Origin: Sphingomonas sp.
GTDB lineage: Bacteria > Pseudomonadota > Alphaproteobacteria > Sphingomonadales > Sphingomonadaceae
Reading direction: 5' to 3'
Length of the DNA stretch: 64,000 nt
Assembly: GCF_030145815.1 (NCBI RefSeq)
Contig: NZ_JAIXHL010000003.1
Location: 124,001-188,000 of the forward strand
Positions 54,996 through 64,000 of the stretch are shown here, piece after piece. The notes under the pieces are model-generated. The model ran no database searches. It worked only from the letters and a program-made list of their open reading frames with translations, and was not told the origin of the DNA. The translations under genes were made by a program, and so were the position numbers. Positions within the stretch are counted from its first letter, which is position 1; every line of letters begins with the position of its first letter.

Positions 54996-56717
54996 ATGAC
55001 CAACCGTTTCGACAAATCCCGCCTGCCTTCGCGCCACGTCTCCGTCGGGCCCGAGCGCGCTCCCCACCGCAGCTATTATTACGCCATGGGGCTGAGCGAA
55101 GAAGAGATTGCGCGCCCGTTCGTCGCGCTTGCCAGCGCCGGCAATGACAGCGCGCCGTGCAACACCACACTGGATGCCCAAGCCGATGCCGCGCGCAAGG
55201 GTGTCGAGAGCAATGGCGGCATGCCGCGGCGCTTCAACACAATCACCGTGACCGACGGCATCGCGATGGGCCATCAGGGGATGAAATCCTCGCTGGTCAG
55301 CCGCGAGGTCATCGCCGACTCGGTCGAGCTCAGTGTCCGCGGCCATTGCTATGACGCGCTGGTCGGCTTTGCCGGGTGCGACAAGTCGCTGCCGGGGATG
55401 ATGATGGCGATGCTGCGCCTCAATATCCCGTCGATCTTCGTCTATGGCGGATCGATCCTGCCGGGCCGCTACCAAGACCGCGACGTCACCGTGGTCGATG
55501 TGTTCGAGGTCGTCGGCAAGTTCGCCGCCGGCACTTGCCCGATCAGCGAGGTCCATGCCCTCGAAAAGGTCGCATGCCCAGGTCATGGCGCGTGCGGCGG
55601 CCAGTATACGGCCAACACCATGGCGTGCGTGGGTGAGGCGATCGGCCTGTCGCTTCCCAACAGCAACATGGTGCCCGCGCCCTATACCAGCCGCGAGCAA
55701 ATTGCGGTCGCTGCCGGGTATCAGGTGATGGAGTTGCTGGAGCGCAATATTCGCCCGCGCGACATTTGCACGCGCGAGGCGTTCGTGAATGCGGCGCGCA
55801 TCGTTGCGGCGACTGGGGGGTCGACCAATGGCGCGCTGCATCTGCCCGCCATGGCGCATGAGGCGGGGATCGAGTTCGACCTGTTCGACGTCGCCGAGGT
55901 CTTTAAAACAACGCCTTACGCCGCTGACCTCAAACCCGGTGGCAAGTACGTCGCCAAGGACATGTATGAGGCGGGTGGCGTCTACATGCTGATGAAGTCG
56001 ATGCTGGCGAATAACCTGCTGCATGGCGAGTGCATGACCGTGACCGGCAAGACGCTGGGCGAGAATATCGATCAGGTCACCTGGAACCCCGACCAGAAGG
56101 TCATCTATGACGTCAAGACGCCGATCAGCCCGACCGGCGGTGTCGTCGGCCTGCGCGGCAGCCTCGCCCCCAACGGCGCGATCGTGAAGGTCGCCGGGAT
56201 GGCGCGGCTGCAGTTCGAGGGGCCGGCGCGCTGCTTCGATTGTGAGGAAGACGCCTTTGCCGCGGTCGAAGCGCGGTCGATCGCCGAGGGTGAGGTCGTA
56301 GTGATCCGCTACGAGGGGCCGAAGGGCGGACCGGGGATGCGCGAGATGCTGTCGACCACCGCCGCGCTCTATGGCCTGGGTATGGGGGAGAAGGTTGCGC
56401 TGATCACCGACGGGCGCTTCTCGGGCGCCACCCGAGGCTTCTGCATCGGCCATGTCGGCCCGGAAGCGGCCGAGGGCGGGCCGATCGCGCTGGTCGAGGA
56501 TGGTGACACGATCCGCATCGATGCGGAGGCGGGGACGATCGACCTGCTCGTCGCGGAAGACGTGCTGGCCGAGCGCCGGGCCGCATGGCAACCGCGCACC
56601 AACGACTATCAGTCGGGCGCACTGTGGCGCTATGCGCAGAATGTCGGACCTGCCTATAAGGGCGCGGTAACGCATCCAGGGGCGAAGTCCGAAACGCATG
56701 TCTTTGCGGATATCTAG
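54996..56717 (+). CDS. ilvD: Dihydroxy-acid dehydratase
   Basis: An IlvD/Edd-family iron-sulfur dehydratase of 573 residues, expected to dehydrate dihydroxy-isovalerate in branched-chain amino-acid synthesis. The first cluster Cys is in [14 protein letters not shown], then [17 protein letters not shown] and [20 protein letters not shown], with [17 protein letters not shown] and [20 protein letters not shown]. Sequence and length fit IlvD better than Edd (compare the true edd in this window), but sugar-acid dehydratases belong to the same family. ATG 54996 is the family-like start; the frame is open 38 codons earlier. Confidence 0.9.
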   Translation: MTNRFDKSRLPSRHVSVGPERAPHRSYYYAMGLSEEEIARPFVALASAGNDSAPCNTTLDAQADAARKGVESNGGMPRRFNTITVTDGIAMGHQGMKSSLVSREVIADSVELSVRGHCYDALVGFAGCDKSLPGMMMAMLRLNIPSIFVYGGSILPGRYQDRDVTVVDVFEVVGKFAAGTCPISEVHALEKVACPGHGACGGQYTANTMACVGEAIGLSLPNSNMVPAPYTSREQIAVAAGYQVMELLERNIRPRDICTREAFVNAARIVAATGGSTNGALHLPAMAHEAGIEFDLFDVAEVFKTTPYAADLKPGGKYVAKDMYEAGGVYMLMKSMLANNLLHGECMTVTGKTLGENIDQVTWNPDQKVIYDVKTPISPTGGVVGLRGSLAPNGAIVKVAGMARLQFEGPARCFDCEEDAFAAVEARSIAEGEVVVIRYEGPKGGPGMREMLSTTAALYGLGMGEKVALITDGRFSGATRGFCIGHVGPEAAEGGPIALVEDGDTIRIDAEAGTIDLLVAEDVLAERRAAWQPRTNDYQSGALWRYAQNVGPAYKGAVTHPGAKSETHVFADI

Positions 56718-57108
56718 AATAATTGGGGCGGTGGCGCTGATCGCGCTCGCCGCCTGCGATCCCGGTCCGGTCAAGACCAAGGCGGATCATGCTGAAGACG
56801 CGCGCGCGCAGGCGGCGCGGGACGAGGCCGAGGGGCGGATCCCCTGCGCCCTGGGCGGGGGCGATGATTTTTCCACGCGCTGCACGATTGACCGCGCGCA
56901 GACGCAGGACGGACTCATGCTGACGGTCCGTCACCCCGATGGCGGGTTTCACCGGCTGCGGGTCACGCGCGACGGGCGCGGCGTGGTCGCTGCCGATGGC
57001 GCGCAGGCGGCGACCGTGACGATCATCGACAAGGATGCGATCGAGGTGGCGATCGACGACGCCCGCTATCGCCTACCCGCGACGGTCAAGGGCGCGGACA
57101 GAAGGTGA
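56698..57108 (+). CDS. Small lipoprotein of unknown function
   Basis: A 136-residue protein with a lipoprotein signal peptide: [17 protein letters not shown] with lipobox LAAC, then Asp at +2, which suggests inner-membrane retention by the E. coli rule. The mature part has a charged helix ([20 protein letters not shown]) and a beta-rich domain with Cys residues ([16 protein letters not shown]). The gene begins 20 bp before the ilvD stop and ends overlapping the next gene (GTGA). Function not recognised. Confidence 0.7.
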   Translation: MSLRISRIIGAVALIALAACDPGPVKTKADHAEDARAQAARDEAEGRIPCALGGGDDFSTRCTIDRAQTQDGLMLTVRHPDGGFHRLRVTRDGRGVVAADGAQAATVTIIDKDAIEVAIDDARYRLPATVKGADRR

Positions 57109-57740
57109 GCGTCGCGCGGCGATGGGGCTGGGCGTGGTTCTGGCTGATCGTCGCCGTTGCCGCCGCTTGGTTCCTGACCGACTCGTTTGCCTTCATCGCG
57201 TCACGCGAGGTACCGATGGGGGAGACGCTATGGGGGCGTCGCGTCTGGTATGTTGCGCATGTAGCACTGGCGATCCCCGTGCTGCTGATTGCGCCGATTC
57301 AGTTTGCAGCATCGGTGCGCGCGCGCTGGCCATGGCTGCACCGCGCGCTGGGCCGTGCCTATCTCGGCGCGTCCATGCTGGCTGGCCTGTTCGCGCTGCA
57401 TCTGGGCAGCACGATTGCGGCGCAGGAGACGCAGGTGCCGCTGACGTTGTTCGCAGCGGTGTGGCTCGGCTTTGTCCTGCTCGCGTGGCAGGCGGCGCGC
57501 CGGCGGCGGTTCGATGTGCACCGCGCGTTCGTGATCCGCGCGACCGCGATCGCGCTGTCGTTTGTCTGGGTGCGGATGATGGCGGCTGGGGGCGGCGTGC
57601 TGCTGGGCTTTATCGAGAATGCCGAACTGCGCGCGGCGACGCGCGGGTGGCTGAGCTTCGTCCTGCCGCTGCTGGTCGTGGAGGCGTGGCTGTCGTGGTG
57701 GCCCTCCGCAAAACCGCTATTTGCACCGCGTCGCGATTAA
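57105..57740 (+). CDS. DUF2306-like membrane protein
   Basis: A 211-residue protein with about six hydrophobic segments. It contains VAHVALAIPVLLIAPIQFAA, RWPWLHRALGRAYLGASMLA and RRRFDVHRAFVIRATAIALS. The HRxLGRxYL and xxHRxxxxR patterns are the conserved His/Arg features of the DUF2306 family. Role unknown. It starts at GTG overlapping the lipoprotein stop (GTGA). Confidence 0.75.
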   Translation: MSVARRWGWAWFWLIVAVAAAWFLTDSFAFIASREVPMGETLWGRRVWYVAHVALAIPVLLIAPIQFAASVRARWPWLHRALGRAYLGASMLAGLFALHLGSTIAAQETQVPLTLFAAVWLGFVLLAWQAARRRRFDVHRAFVIRATAIALSFVWVRMMAAGGGVLLGFIENAELRAATRGWLSFVLPLLVVEAWLSWWPSAKPLFAPRRD

Positions 57741-57757
57741 GCCTATCGCCGCCTACG

Positions 57758-58152
57758 CCAGAGGGCCGGGCGGCCGCGTTGCATGAAAGTGCACCGAGGA
57801 AAGTCCGGGCTCCACGGAAACACGGTGCCGGGTAACGCCCGGCGGTCCCGGTTCGCCGGGGTCAGGGAAAGTGCCACAGAGAGCAGACCGTCCACTGCCC
57901 TTCGGGGTAAGGACAAGGGTGAAAGGGTGCGGCAAGAGCGCACCGCGCGACCGGCAACGGAAGCGGCACGGCAAACCCCACCGGGAGCAAGATCGAATAG
58001 GGACCGCGCATGGGGAGTTCCGCCCCGCGGTCCGGGTTGATTGCTTGAGCCCCCATGCAAATGCGGGCCTAGAGGAATGGTCGCCTATCGCGCGCACCTC
58101 TCCGCAAGGGGAAAGGGCCGCGTGGACAGAACCCGGCTTACAGGCCCTCTGG
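57758..58152 (+). ncRNA. rnpB: RNase P RNA (catalytic RNA)
   Basis: The end helix P1 is CCAGAGGGCC at 57758 paired with GGCCCTCTGG ending at 58152. The universally conserved segments are present: GAGGAAAGTCCGGGCTCCA near the 5' end, ACAGAGAGCAGACCG in the middle, and ACAGAACCCGGCTTA near the 3' end (P4 partner of the first). The length of about 395 nt is normal for a type A RNA. It cleaves the 5' leader from tRNA precursors. It is convergent with the DAHP synthase gene 20 bp away. Confidence 0.96.
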
Positions 58153-58172
58153 CACTTTCCCCTAGGAGTGGC

Positions 58173-59756
58173 TTACGCCGCTTTGCGCCGCTCGCTCATT
58201 TCCTCGTTCAGCATTTCGGCGAGCAGGAAGGCGAGTTCCAGGCTCTGGCCCGCGTTGAGGCGCGGGTCGCAATGGGTGTGGTAGCGATCGGCGAGGTCGT
58301 GTTCGCTGACGTCGATCATGCCGCCGGTGCATTCAGTGACATTCTGCCCGGTCATTTCGGCATGGATGCCGCCGGCATAGGTGCCCTCCGCACGGTGGAC
58401 GGCGAAGAAGCCGCGCACTTCGGCGAGGATGCGATCGAACGGGCGGGTCTTGTAGCCGTTCGCGGCCTTGATCACGTTGCCGTGCATCGGGTCGCAGCTC
58501 CACACCACCGGATGTCCTTCGCGCTTCACCGCGCGGATCAGCTTGGGCAGGCCCTCCTCGATCTTGTCATGGCCATAGCGGGTGATCAGCGTCATTCGGC
58601 CCGGGGTGCGGGTCGGGTTCAGCGTGTCGAGCATGCGCAGCAGCGCGTCGGGCTCAAGGCTCGGGCCGCACTTCATCCCGATCGGGTTGCCGATGCCGCG
58701 CAGGAATTCGACATGCGCCGACCCGTCGAAGCGGGTGCGGTCGCCGATCCACAGGAAGTGCGCGCTGGTATCGTACCAGTCGCCGGTGAGGCTGTCCTGC
58801 CGGGTCAGTGCCTGCTCATAGGGCAGGAGCAGCGCCTCATGGCTGGTATAGAAATCGGTGCGCTTGAGCTGCGGCACGGTTTCGGGGTTGATCCCGCACG
58901 CTTCCATGAAGTCGAGCGCCTCGCCGATCCGGTCGGCGACATCGGCGAACTTGTCGGCCCACGGGCTGCGGCCCATGAAATCGAGCGTCCACTTATGCAC
59001 CTGATGCAGATTGGCATAGCCACCGCTGGCAAAGGCGCGCAGCAGGTTCAGCGTGGCCGCCGACTGGGTATAGCCGCGGATCATCCGCTGCGGATCGGGG
59101 ATGCGCGCTTCGGGGGTGAAGGCGATGTCGTTGACATTGTCGCCGCGATAGCTGGGTAGCTCGACGCCATTGATTGTCTCGGTATCCGCAGAACGCGGCT
59201 TGGCGAATTGGCCCGCCATCCGGCCGACTTTCACGGTCGGCAGTTTCGACGCGAAGGTTAGCACGACCGCCATCTGCAGGATCACACGGAAGGTGTCGCG
59301 GATGTTGTTCGGGTGGAACTCCGCAAAGCTCTCGGCGCAATCCCCGCCCTGCAGCAGGAACGCCTCACCGCGCGACACACGGGCCAGCTCCTGCGTCAGC
59401 GCGCGCGCCTCGCCCGCGAACACGAGCGGGGGGAAATTCGACAGCGTATCGGTCGCGGCAGTCAGCGCGGCGCTGTCGGGGTAAATCGGAAGCTGCCGTG
59501 CCTCGGCCCGGGTCCAGCTGTCAGGGGTCCAGTCCATCGCCTGCTCCAAATTGCGGACATGGACATACCAGTCCTGATGATGTGCGATCCCGTTCGCCGC
59601 GATCTGGTTGAGAACGGCGGGAGAGGCCCGCTTGCCGTCCTCTTCCCAGCCTTGAACGGTCGACCCAGGCGTGTCGAACCACGCGCCAAAGGCAGCGCGG
59701 GACATGGAGCGTTCCTCGCGGAAACGGCGGATTTTGGAACCGGCTAACGTCGTCAT
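58173..59756 (-). CDS. XRE-like helix-turn-helix fused to class II DAHP synthase
   Basis: A 527-codon frame with two parts. Residues about 1-60 are a Cro/XRE-like DNA-binding domain ([20 protein letters not shown], then [20 protein letters not shown]). Residues 74-527 are a full-length class II (plant-type) DAHP synthase, which joins PEP and erythrose 4-phosphate to start the shikimate pathway. It shows [15 protein letters not shown] with the metal Cys, [20 protein letters not shown] and [14 protein letters not shown]. An internal ATG (59537) at the classical synthase start has GGAG six bases upstream, so an enzyme-only form may also be made. The first start at 59756 has only weak AAGG. Two inverted repeats lie just upstream. 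Confidence 0.9.
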   Translation of the reverse strand: MTTLAGSKIRRFREERSMSRAAFGAWFDTPGSTVQGWEEDGKRASPAVLNQIAANGIAHHQDWYVHVRNLEQAMDWTPDSWTRAEARQLPIYPDSAALTAATDTLSNFPPLVFAGEARALTQELARVSRGEAFLLQGGDCAESFAEFHPNNIRDTFRVILQMAVVLTFASKLPTVKVGRMAGQFAKPRSADTETINGVELPSYRGDNVNDIAFTPEARIPDPQRMIRGYTQSAATLNLLRAFASGGYANLHQVHKWTLDFMGRSPWADKFADVADRIGEALDFMEACGINPETVPQLKRTDFYTSHEALLLPYEQALTRQDSLTGDWYDTSAHFLWIGDRTRFDGSAHVEFLRGIGNPIGMKCGPSLEPDALLRMLDTLNPTRTPGRMTLITRYGHDKIEEGLPKLIRAVKREGHPVVWSCDPMHGNVIKAANGYKTRPFDRILAEVRGFFAVHRAEGTYAGGIHAEMTGQNVTECTGGMIDVSEHDLADRYHTHCDPRLNAGQSLELAFLLAEMLNEEMSERRKAA

Positions 59757-59765
59757 GGGGTGGCC

Positions 59766-59782
59766 TTACCCGCGCTGGGTAA
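59766..59782. promoter_or_regulatory. Operator-like inverted repeat 1 before HTH-DAHP synthase
   Basis: TTACCC-GCGCT-GGGTAA on the plus strand is a perfect 6-bp inverted repeat with a 5-bp spacer, ending 10 bp from the start codon at 59756. It matches a second copy at 59802. It is a good binding site candidate for the fused XRE-like domain. Confidence 0.6.
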
Positions 59783-59801
59783 TTCAATGCAAGCTGTAAA
59801 T

Positions 59802-59818
59802 TCACCCGTTTGGGGTAA
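59802..59818. promoter_or_regulatory. Operator-like inverted repeat 2 before HTH-DAHP synthase
   Basis: TCACCC-GTTTG-GGGTAA on the plus strand has the same half-sites and spacer as repeat 1 with one mismatch, 36 bp centre to centre away. It lies between the synthase gene and the divergent gene at 59903, so it could influence both. Confidence 0.55.
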
Positions 59819-59902
59819 ATGCGGCTTCGCGTGGACATAGCGGTTCAGCCCAGCTTAATCGGGCGATGTGCGATAGCACGATTATCGTCTTAGGAGGCCA
59901 GT

Positions 59903-60328
59903 ATGATCCGTCTCGTCCTCATCGCGTCGCTGGCCAGCTCCCCCGTGATGGCGCAGGAACAGGGCGGCGCCGATAGCAGTGCGCCGCCTCAACGCGTGCG
60001 CAGCGTGCTGCTTTACGGCGAGGAATCCTGCCCCAAGCCGGAGAGCGCGGACGAAGTGGTGATCTGTGCCCGCCCCGGCGACTCCCCGTTCCGCATTCCA
60101 AAAGCGCTGCGCAAGACCGAGCCGGGGCCCGAGGGCACGAGCTGGGTGCGCCGCGCCGAACTGGTCGATGAGGTCAATCGCGTTACCCTGCCGGGCAGCT
60201 GCAGCCCGATCGGCAGTTATGGCCAGAGCGGCTGCACGATCCGGATGCTGCAGCAGTGGAAGGCGGAGATGAAGGCGAAGAAGGACGAGGAAGCGGCAAT
60301 GCCGCGCGGTGCCGAACTCGACGACTAG
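59903..60328 (+). CDS. Secreted hypothetical protein
   Basis: A 141-residue exported protein with a signal peptide (MIRLVLIASLASSPVMAQEQ). The mature part has several Cys (EESCPKPES, VVICARPGDSPF, LPGSCSPIG, SGCTIRML) that could form two disulfides, and ends in a charged helix. GDSPFRIPKALRKTE is reminiscent of a small family found in sphingomonads, whose function I do not know. AGGAGG lies a few bases before ATG. It is divergent from the DAHP synthase and its stop abuts the trpE stop with no gap. Confidence 0.7.
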   Translation: MIRLVLIASLASSPVMAQEQGGADSSAPPQRVRSVLLYGEESCPKPESADEVVICARPGDSPFRIPKALRKTEPGPEGTSWVRRAELVDEVNRVTLPGSCSPIGSYGQSGCTIRMLQQWKAEMKAKKDEEAAMPRGAELDD

Positions 60329-61843
60329 TTATTGGCCAAAACCGGGCTCCGCCGCTCGGCTCACGGCTTCGCGCGCGGCGGCGAACAGCGCGCCCGCCTT
60401 CGCCTCGCATTCGCGCTGCTCATAGGCAGGGTCGCTGTCGGCAACGATGCCGGCGCCAGCGGTGACGTGCATCGTGCCGTCTTTCACGATCGCGGTGCGC
60501 AGGACGATGCAGCTGTCCATCGACCCGTCGGGGGAGAAATAGCCGACGCCGCCGGCATAGGGACCGCGCTGGTCGCGTTCGAGTTCGGCGATGATCTCGC
60601 ACGCGCGCACCTTTGGCGCGCCGCTGACGGTGCCGGCGGGGAAGCCGGCAAACAGCGCGTCGAGCGCATCGGCATCGGGGCGCAATCTGCCCACCACGTT
60701 CGACACGATGTGCATGACATGGCTGTAGAATTCGACGGTGTAGCTGTCGGTAACCTTTACCGACCCCGCCTCTGCCACCCGGCCAACATCGTTGCGGCCA
60801 AGGTCGAGCAGCATGAGATGCTCGGCGCGCTCCTTCGCATCGGCGAGCAGGCTGTCGCGGTTCGCCACATCTTCCGCGGCATCCTTGCCACGCGGGCGGG
60901 TACCGGCGATTGGGCGGATCGTCACTTCGTCGTCGCGGACGCGGACGAGGATTTCGGGGCTCGATCCGGTCAGCGCAAAGCCGGGCAGGTCGAGGAAATA
61001 GAGGAAGGGCGAGGGGTTCACCCGGCGCAGCGCGCGATACAGCTCGATCGGCGGCAGCGTGAAGGGCGCGGTGAAGCGCTGGGCGAGAACGACCTGGAAG
61101 ATGTCGCCGGCGGTGATGTAGTCCCGCGCCCGGTCGACCATGGCGGCATAGTCGCTGGCCGGCACGACCGGTTGCGGCACCACGTCCGCCGGATCCGCCG
61201 TGAAGCGAGGCGGGAGCGGGGCGGCGGCGAGGCGGGCGGCGGTTGCCTCGATCCGATCGGCAGCGGTGTCGATCTGCTGCTGGGGATCGCGCGCTGCGTC
61301 GGGCCAGATCGGTGATACGAGGAACAGCGAGTCCGCCAGCCGGTCAAAGATCAGAATGACGGTCGGACGCACGAAGATCATGTCGGGCAATTCGAGCGCG
61401 TCGTTGGCGGCGCGGGGCAGGGTTTCGACGAGACCGATCGTCTCATAGCCGAAATAGCCGACCAGGCAGGCCAGCGCCCGGGGCAATTCGGCCGGAACGT
61501 CGATGCGGCACGACTGGACAAGCGCCCGGAACGCGTCGAGCGTCGGTGCATCCGCCGGGACGAACGCGTCGCGGTCGGTCAGCCAGTTCGAATTGACCTC
61601 CGCCGCTTGTCCCTGGGCACGGAAGACGAGATCGGGGGCGAGGCCGATCATGCTGTGGCGGCCGCGCACCGTGCCGCCCTCCACCGATTCCAGCAGAAAG
61701 TCGCCGCGGCCCGGCTCGATCAGCTTGAGCGCGGCGGCGACCGGGGTGTCGGTGTCGGCCAGCTGGCGCCGCCAGATCAGCGCCGGACGCCCGGCGGCGA
61801 GCTCCGCGCGGGCGGTGTCGAGCCCCTCAATCCCCCCGCGCAT
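60329..61843 (-). CDS. trpE: Anthranilate synthase component I
   Basis: Makes anthranilate from chorismate with the amidotransferase TrpG. The 504-residue protein shows an N-terminal Trp-binding region (LLESVEGGTVRGRHSMIGL) and the chorismate-binding core (FLYFLDLPGFALTGSSPEIL, RPIAGTRPRGKD, LLDLGRNDVGRVAEAGSVKV, GTVSGAPKVRACEIIAELE). ATG 61843 is used; TTG 61852, overlapping the ppiD stop, is possible. No trpG follows: the next gene is convergent. Confidence 0.95.
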   Translation of the reverse strand: MRGGIEGLDTARAELAAGRPALIWRRQLADTDTPVAAALKLIEPGRGDFLLESVEGGTVRGRHSMIGLAPDLVFRAQGQAAEVNSNWLTDRDAFVPADAPTLDAFRALVQSCRIDVPAELPRALACLVGYFGYETIGLVETLPRAANDALELPDMIFVRPTVILIFDRLADSLFLVSPIWPDAARDPQQQIDTAADRIEATAARLAAAPLPPRFTADPADVVPQPVVPASDYAAMVDRARDYITAGDIFQVVLAQRFTAPFTLPPIELYRALRRVNPSPFLYFLDLPGFALTGSSPEILVRVRDDEVTIRPIAGTRPRGKDAAEDVANRDSLLADAKERAEHLMLLDLGRNDVGRVAEAGSVKVTDSYTVEFYSHVMHIVSNVVGRLRPDADALDALFAGFPAGTVSGAPKVRACEIIAELERDQRGPYAGGVGYFSPDGSMDSCIVLRTAIVKDGTMHVTAGAGIVADSDPAYEQRECEAKAGALFAAAREAVSRAAEPGFGQ

Positions 61844-61848
61844 CGCGA

Positions 61849-63795
61849 TCAATTGCCGCCCGTCGCCTGACCGCTCAACTGCGCCTTCAGCGCGGCGATG
61901 GCGGCTTCGTTGCGCTTGACCTTTACCGCCTTGCGCGCGGCGGCGGCGAACTGTTCGACATATTCGTTGCCGATCAGCTGGCCCAGCTGGCCGCGGGTCT
62001 GGCCGATCAGCGCGGCGTTACCCTTGGCATTGCCCTCTTCGATGTCGTCGAGCTGGACGATCCAGTAGCCGCCGCGCTCCGGCGCGGGGATCGCCTTGGC
62101 CTTCTTCTCGGCCATGCTGAACATCAGGCGCACCGGCGGGGGCAACTGGTCGCCCATCTGGGCAAGCTGACCGCGCGAGGCATCAAGCGGCTGAATCGCG
62201 GGCAGGGTGAGGCCGCTTTCCTTCATCGCCTGGGCGATTGGCATGCCCTTGCTCAGTTTGGCGACGATCGCATTGGCGGCCTTGCGCGCGCCGTCGAGTT
62301 GACGGCTGCGGACGAGGTCGTCGGCGACCGTCGGGCGGATTTCGGCGAGGGGGCGCGGGGCGGCGGCGACGACGCGGTCGGTCTTGACCAGCGCAAAGGC
62401 GCCTTCGCTGCCCAGTGCGACCAGCTGCGGATCGTCGGTCGGCTCCATCGAAAAACCGGCTTGGGCGATCTGGGCGAGCGTGGGGTCCGGCGCCGTTTCA
62501 CCGCCGGTCGTGGCGCGACCATCGGGGAAGAGCGGGGCGCTGGTTTCGGCCTTCAGCTTCGATCCGGCGACCAGTTCGTCGAAGGTTGCGTTGCCGGCGA
62601 TCTCGCTGTCGATCTTGGCGCGCACATCGGCCAGCGCCGTGGCGAGCTTGGTCTTGGCGATGGTTTCGGCGAGTTCGCCGCGGACCTGATCGAGCGACTT
62701 GCCGGCGACCTGTTCGATCCCCTCGACCTTGACGATGTGCCAGCCGAGTTGCGAGCGCAGCGGGCCGACTACCGTGCCCTGTGCTCCGGCAAAGGCAGCG
62801 TTGGCGATTGCGGGGCTGCTCGCGCGGGCAAAGGCTTCCTTCTCGGCGTTGGGCACGGTCGAGGCCTGCAGACCGGCGGCCTTTGCAGCATCGGCCATCG
62901 ACGTGCCGGCCTTGACCTTCGCCGCAATCGCCTTCGCCGCGTTTTCATCGGCGACGATGATCTGCGCCAGATTGCGGCGGGTGGTGGCGGCATATTGCGC
63001 CGCGTTCTTCTTATACTCGGCGGCGATCTCCGCCTCGGTCGCCTTGGCGCCGGCCTCGAACTGGGTGGGCGTCACCACGGCGTAACGGACCACGCGGCGC
63101 TCGGGCAGCGTGTAACGACCGACATTCTTCTTGTAATAGGCCTGAAGCTCCGCCTCGGTCGGCGGGTTGCCGGGAGCAATTGCGCCGATCGGCACATAGC
63201 CGACCGAGCCCTTGCGCCGTTCCAGCATCAGCGAAGCATAAGGCAGCGCGAGTTCCGCCGGGACCGGGCCCGGGTTGGCGATCGGCGCCATCAACCACTG
63301 GACCAAGGTTTCGCGGCGGATGTCGCTGCGCACCTGCTCCGCGGTGATCCGCTGTTCGGACAGGAACTGGTCGAAGCGCTGCTGGCTGAACTTGCCGTCG
63401 AAGCCCTGGAACGCCGGGATCGACGCGATCTGTCCGTCGATCGCGGCGGGGGAGACGACCATGCCGTGCTCGGCGGCATATTCCTCCAGCGCCATGCCGT
63501 CGATCACCTGGTTCAGCACCTGATCGAACCCGCCGGTGCGGACAAACTGTGCCATGTCGAGCATCGGCTGTTGCTGACGGACGCGCTCCAGCGCGTTGTT
63601 CAACCGGTCCTGCATTTCCTGCTGGGTCAGCTTCTTGTCGCCGACCTGGACCAGCGCGCCGTTCGCCGAGGGACCGCCGACGCCCAGATTCTGCACGTCC
63701 ATCATCGCAAAGCCGACGCCCAGTGCCACCAGCAGCAGCAGGGCAACGATCTTGCCGGGGGTCGAGAAGATGATGCGGCGGAAATTGGTGAGCAT
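61849..63795 (-). CDS. Peptidyl-prolyl isomerase PpiD-like periplasmic chaperone
   Basis: A 648-residue membrane-anchored protein that helps newly exported proteins fold near the Sec channel. The N-terminus (MLTNFRRIIFSTPGKIVALL) has one membrane helix. A SurA-N-like helical chaperone domain covers about 45-200 (FVRTGGFDQVLNQVIDGMAL). Parvulin-like domains follow, with VVGPLRSQLGWHIVKVEGIE as the clear parvulin signature near residue 345. A long C-terminal part completes it. It lies directly upstream of trpE. Confidence 0.92.
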   Translation of the reverse strand: MLTNFRRIIFSTPGKIVALLLLVALGVGFAMMDVQNLGVGGPSANGALVQVGDKKLTQQEMQDRLNNALERVRQQQPMLDMAQFVRTGGFDQVLNQVIDGMALEEYAAEHGMVVSPAAIDGQIASIPAFQGFDGKFSQQRFDQFLSEQRITAEQVRSDIRRETLVQWLMAPIANPGPVPAELALPYASLMLERRKGSVGYVPIGAIAPGNPPTEAELQAYYKKNVGRYTLPERRVVRYAVVTPTQFEAGAKATEAEIAAEYKKNAAQYAATTRRNLAQIIVADENAAKAIAAKVKAGTSMADAAKAAGLQASTVPNAEKEAFARASSPAIANAAFAGAQGTVVGPLRSQLGWHIVKVEGIEQVAGKSLDQVRGELAETIAKTKLATALADVRAKIDSEIAGNATFDELVAGSKLKAETSAPLFPDGRATTGGETAPDPTLAQIAQAGFSMEPTDDPQLVALGSEGAFALVKTDRVVAAAPRPLAEIRPTVADDLVRSRQLDGARKAANAIVAKLSKGMPIAQAMKESGLTLPAIQPLDASRGQLAQMGDQLPPPVRLMFSMAEKKAKAIPAPERGGYWIVQLDDIEEGNAKGNAALIGQTRGQLGQLIGNEYVEQFAAAARKAVKVKRNEAAIAALKAQLSGQATGGN

Positions 63796-63947
63796 GGATA
63801 CCCGCTGAAATGGGAAGAATTGGGCCCGCTTTAGGGGGCGGGGGCACGGGCATCAAGCGACAACGGTAACGCGGGCGGGCAAGGCGCTTGTGCGGTTTGG
63901 TCGCGCGGCCTATCGGCTTGTCCAATAGTGGACAAAGGGGAAGCGGG

Positions 63948-64000
63948 ATGCGGCGCAAGCTGGTGGCGGGCAATTGGAAGATGAACGGCGTCACCGATTC
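63948..64000 (+). CDS. tpiA: Triosephosphate isomerase, N-terminal fragment
   Basis: The first 17 codons of a gene that leaves the window: MRRKLVAGNWKMNGVTD. The RKLVAGNWKMNG start with the catalytic-site Asn and Lys is unmistakable for triosephosphate isomerase. It is divergent from ppiD. Confidence 0.93.
   Translation, partial: MRRKLVAGNWKMNGVTD

Overview
The window looks like a chromosomal segment of a sphingomonad (Alphaproteobacteria, Sphingomonas or a close relative). The grounds are high GC, gene order and protein types: a complete Entner-Doudoroff set (zwf-pgl-edd-glk-eda), a class II DAHP synthase, a lone TonB-dependent receptor, ppiD-trpE divergent from tpiA, and short GCGAAnGC palindromic repeats of the kind common in this group. 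It is mostly housekeeping DNA. I see no prophage, insertion sequence, plasmid function, rRNA or CRISPR array.

Layout. 0-10 kb: the end of a lysR gene and a divergent MFS exporter, tRNA-Lys(CTT), the cell-shape operon mreB-mreC-mreD-mrdA-rodA (minus strand, mostly ATGA/GTGA couplings), then mutL with a small membrane protein. 10-17.4 kb: rpsF-rpsR-rplI, then the fatty-acid cluster fabD-fabG-acpP-fabF-mltG. A small GxxExxY gene with terminal inverted repeats sits between fabD and fabG. 17.4-23.7 kb: the Entner-Doudoroff operon. 23.7-28.3 kb: argC, an SH3-only protein, a MarR regulator, secG, pyrG, and an Hsp20 gene behind a ROSE-like RNA thermometer and a sigma-32-like promoter. 28.4-38.5 kb: TonB receptor, lolC-lolD, an odd signal-peptidase homologue, gpx, dnaE and a secreted protein. 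38.6-46.1 kb: an acyl-CoA synthetase, a membrane-bound LuxR with a DUF4199 protein, a tandem AAA+ ATPase facing a radical SAM protein, and an MFS transporter coupled to a 37-residue peptide. 46.1-57.7 kb: moaB, lytic transglycosylase, a degenerate family-4 uracil-DNA glycosylase, ETF-ubiquinone oxidoreductase, TPR protein, ispE, an enoyl-CoA hydratase-like protein, an N-formylglutamate amidohydrolase-like protein, ilvD, a lipoprotein and a DUF2306 protein. 57.7-64 kb: RNase P RNA, DAHP synthase, a small secreted protein, trpE, ppiD and the start of tpiA.

Most interesting signals. (1) The class II DAHP synthase frame carries an N-terminal Cro/XRE-like helix-turn-helix of about 70 residues with no stop in between. 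Its upstream region holds two TTACCC-N5-GGGTRA inverted repeats 36 bp apart, so the first enzyme of aromatic synthesis may bind its own promoter. A good internal ribosome site would also allow an enzyme-only form. (2) A ROSE-type thermometer lies upstream of hsp20. (3) A short palindromic repeat has become coding sequence inside the MutL linker. (4) A GxxExxY gene flanked by near-perfect 29-bp inverted repeats is lodged in the fab operon. (5) A signal peptidase I homologue has Met in place of the catalytic Lys. (6) ispE, and possibly the TPR gene before it, appear to lack a normal start codon. All functional statements are inferences from reading the sequence; no database search was run.
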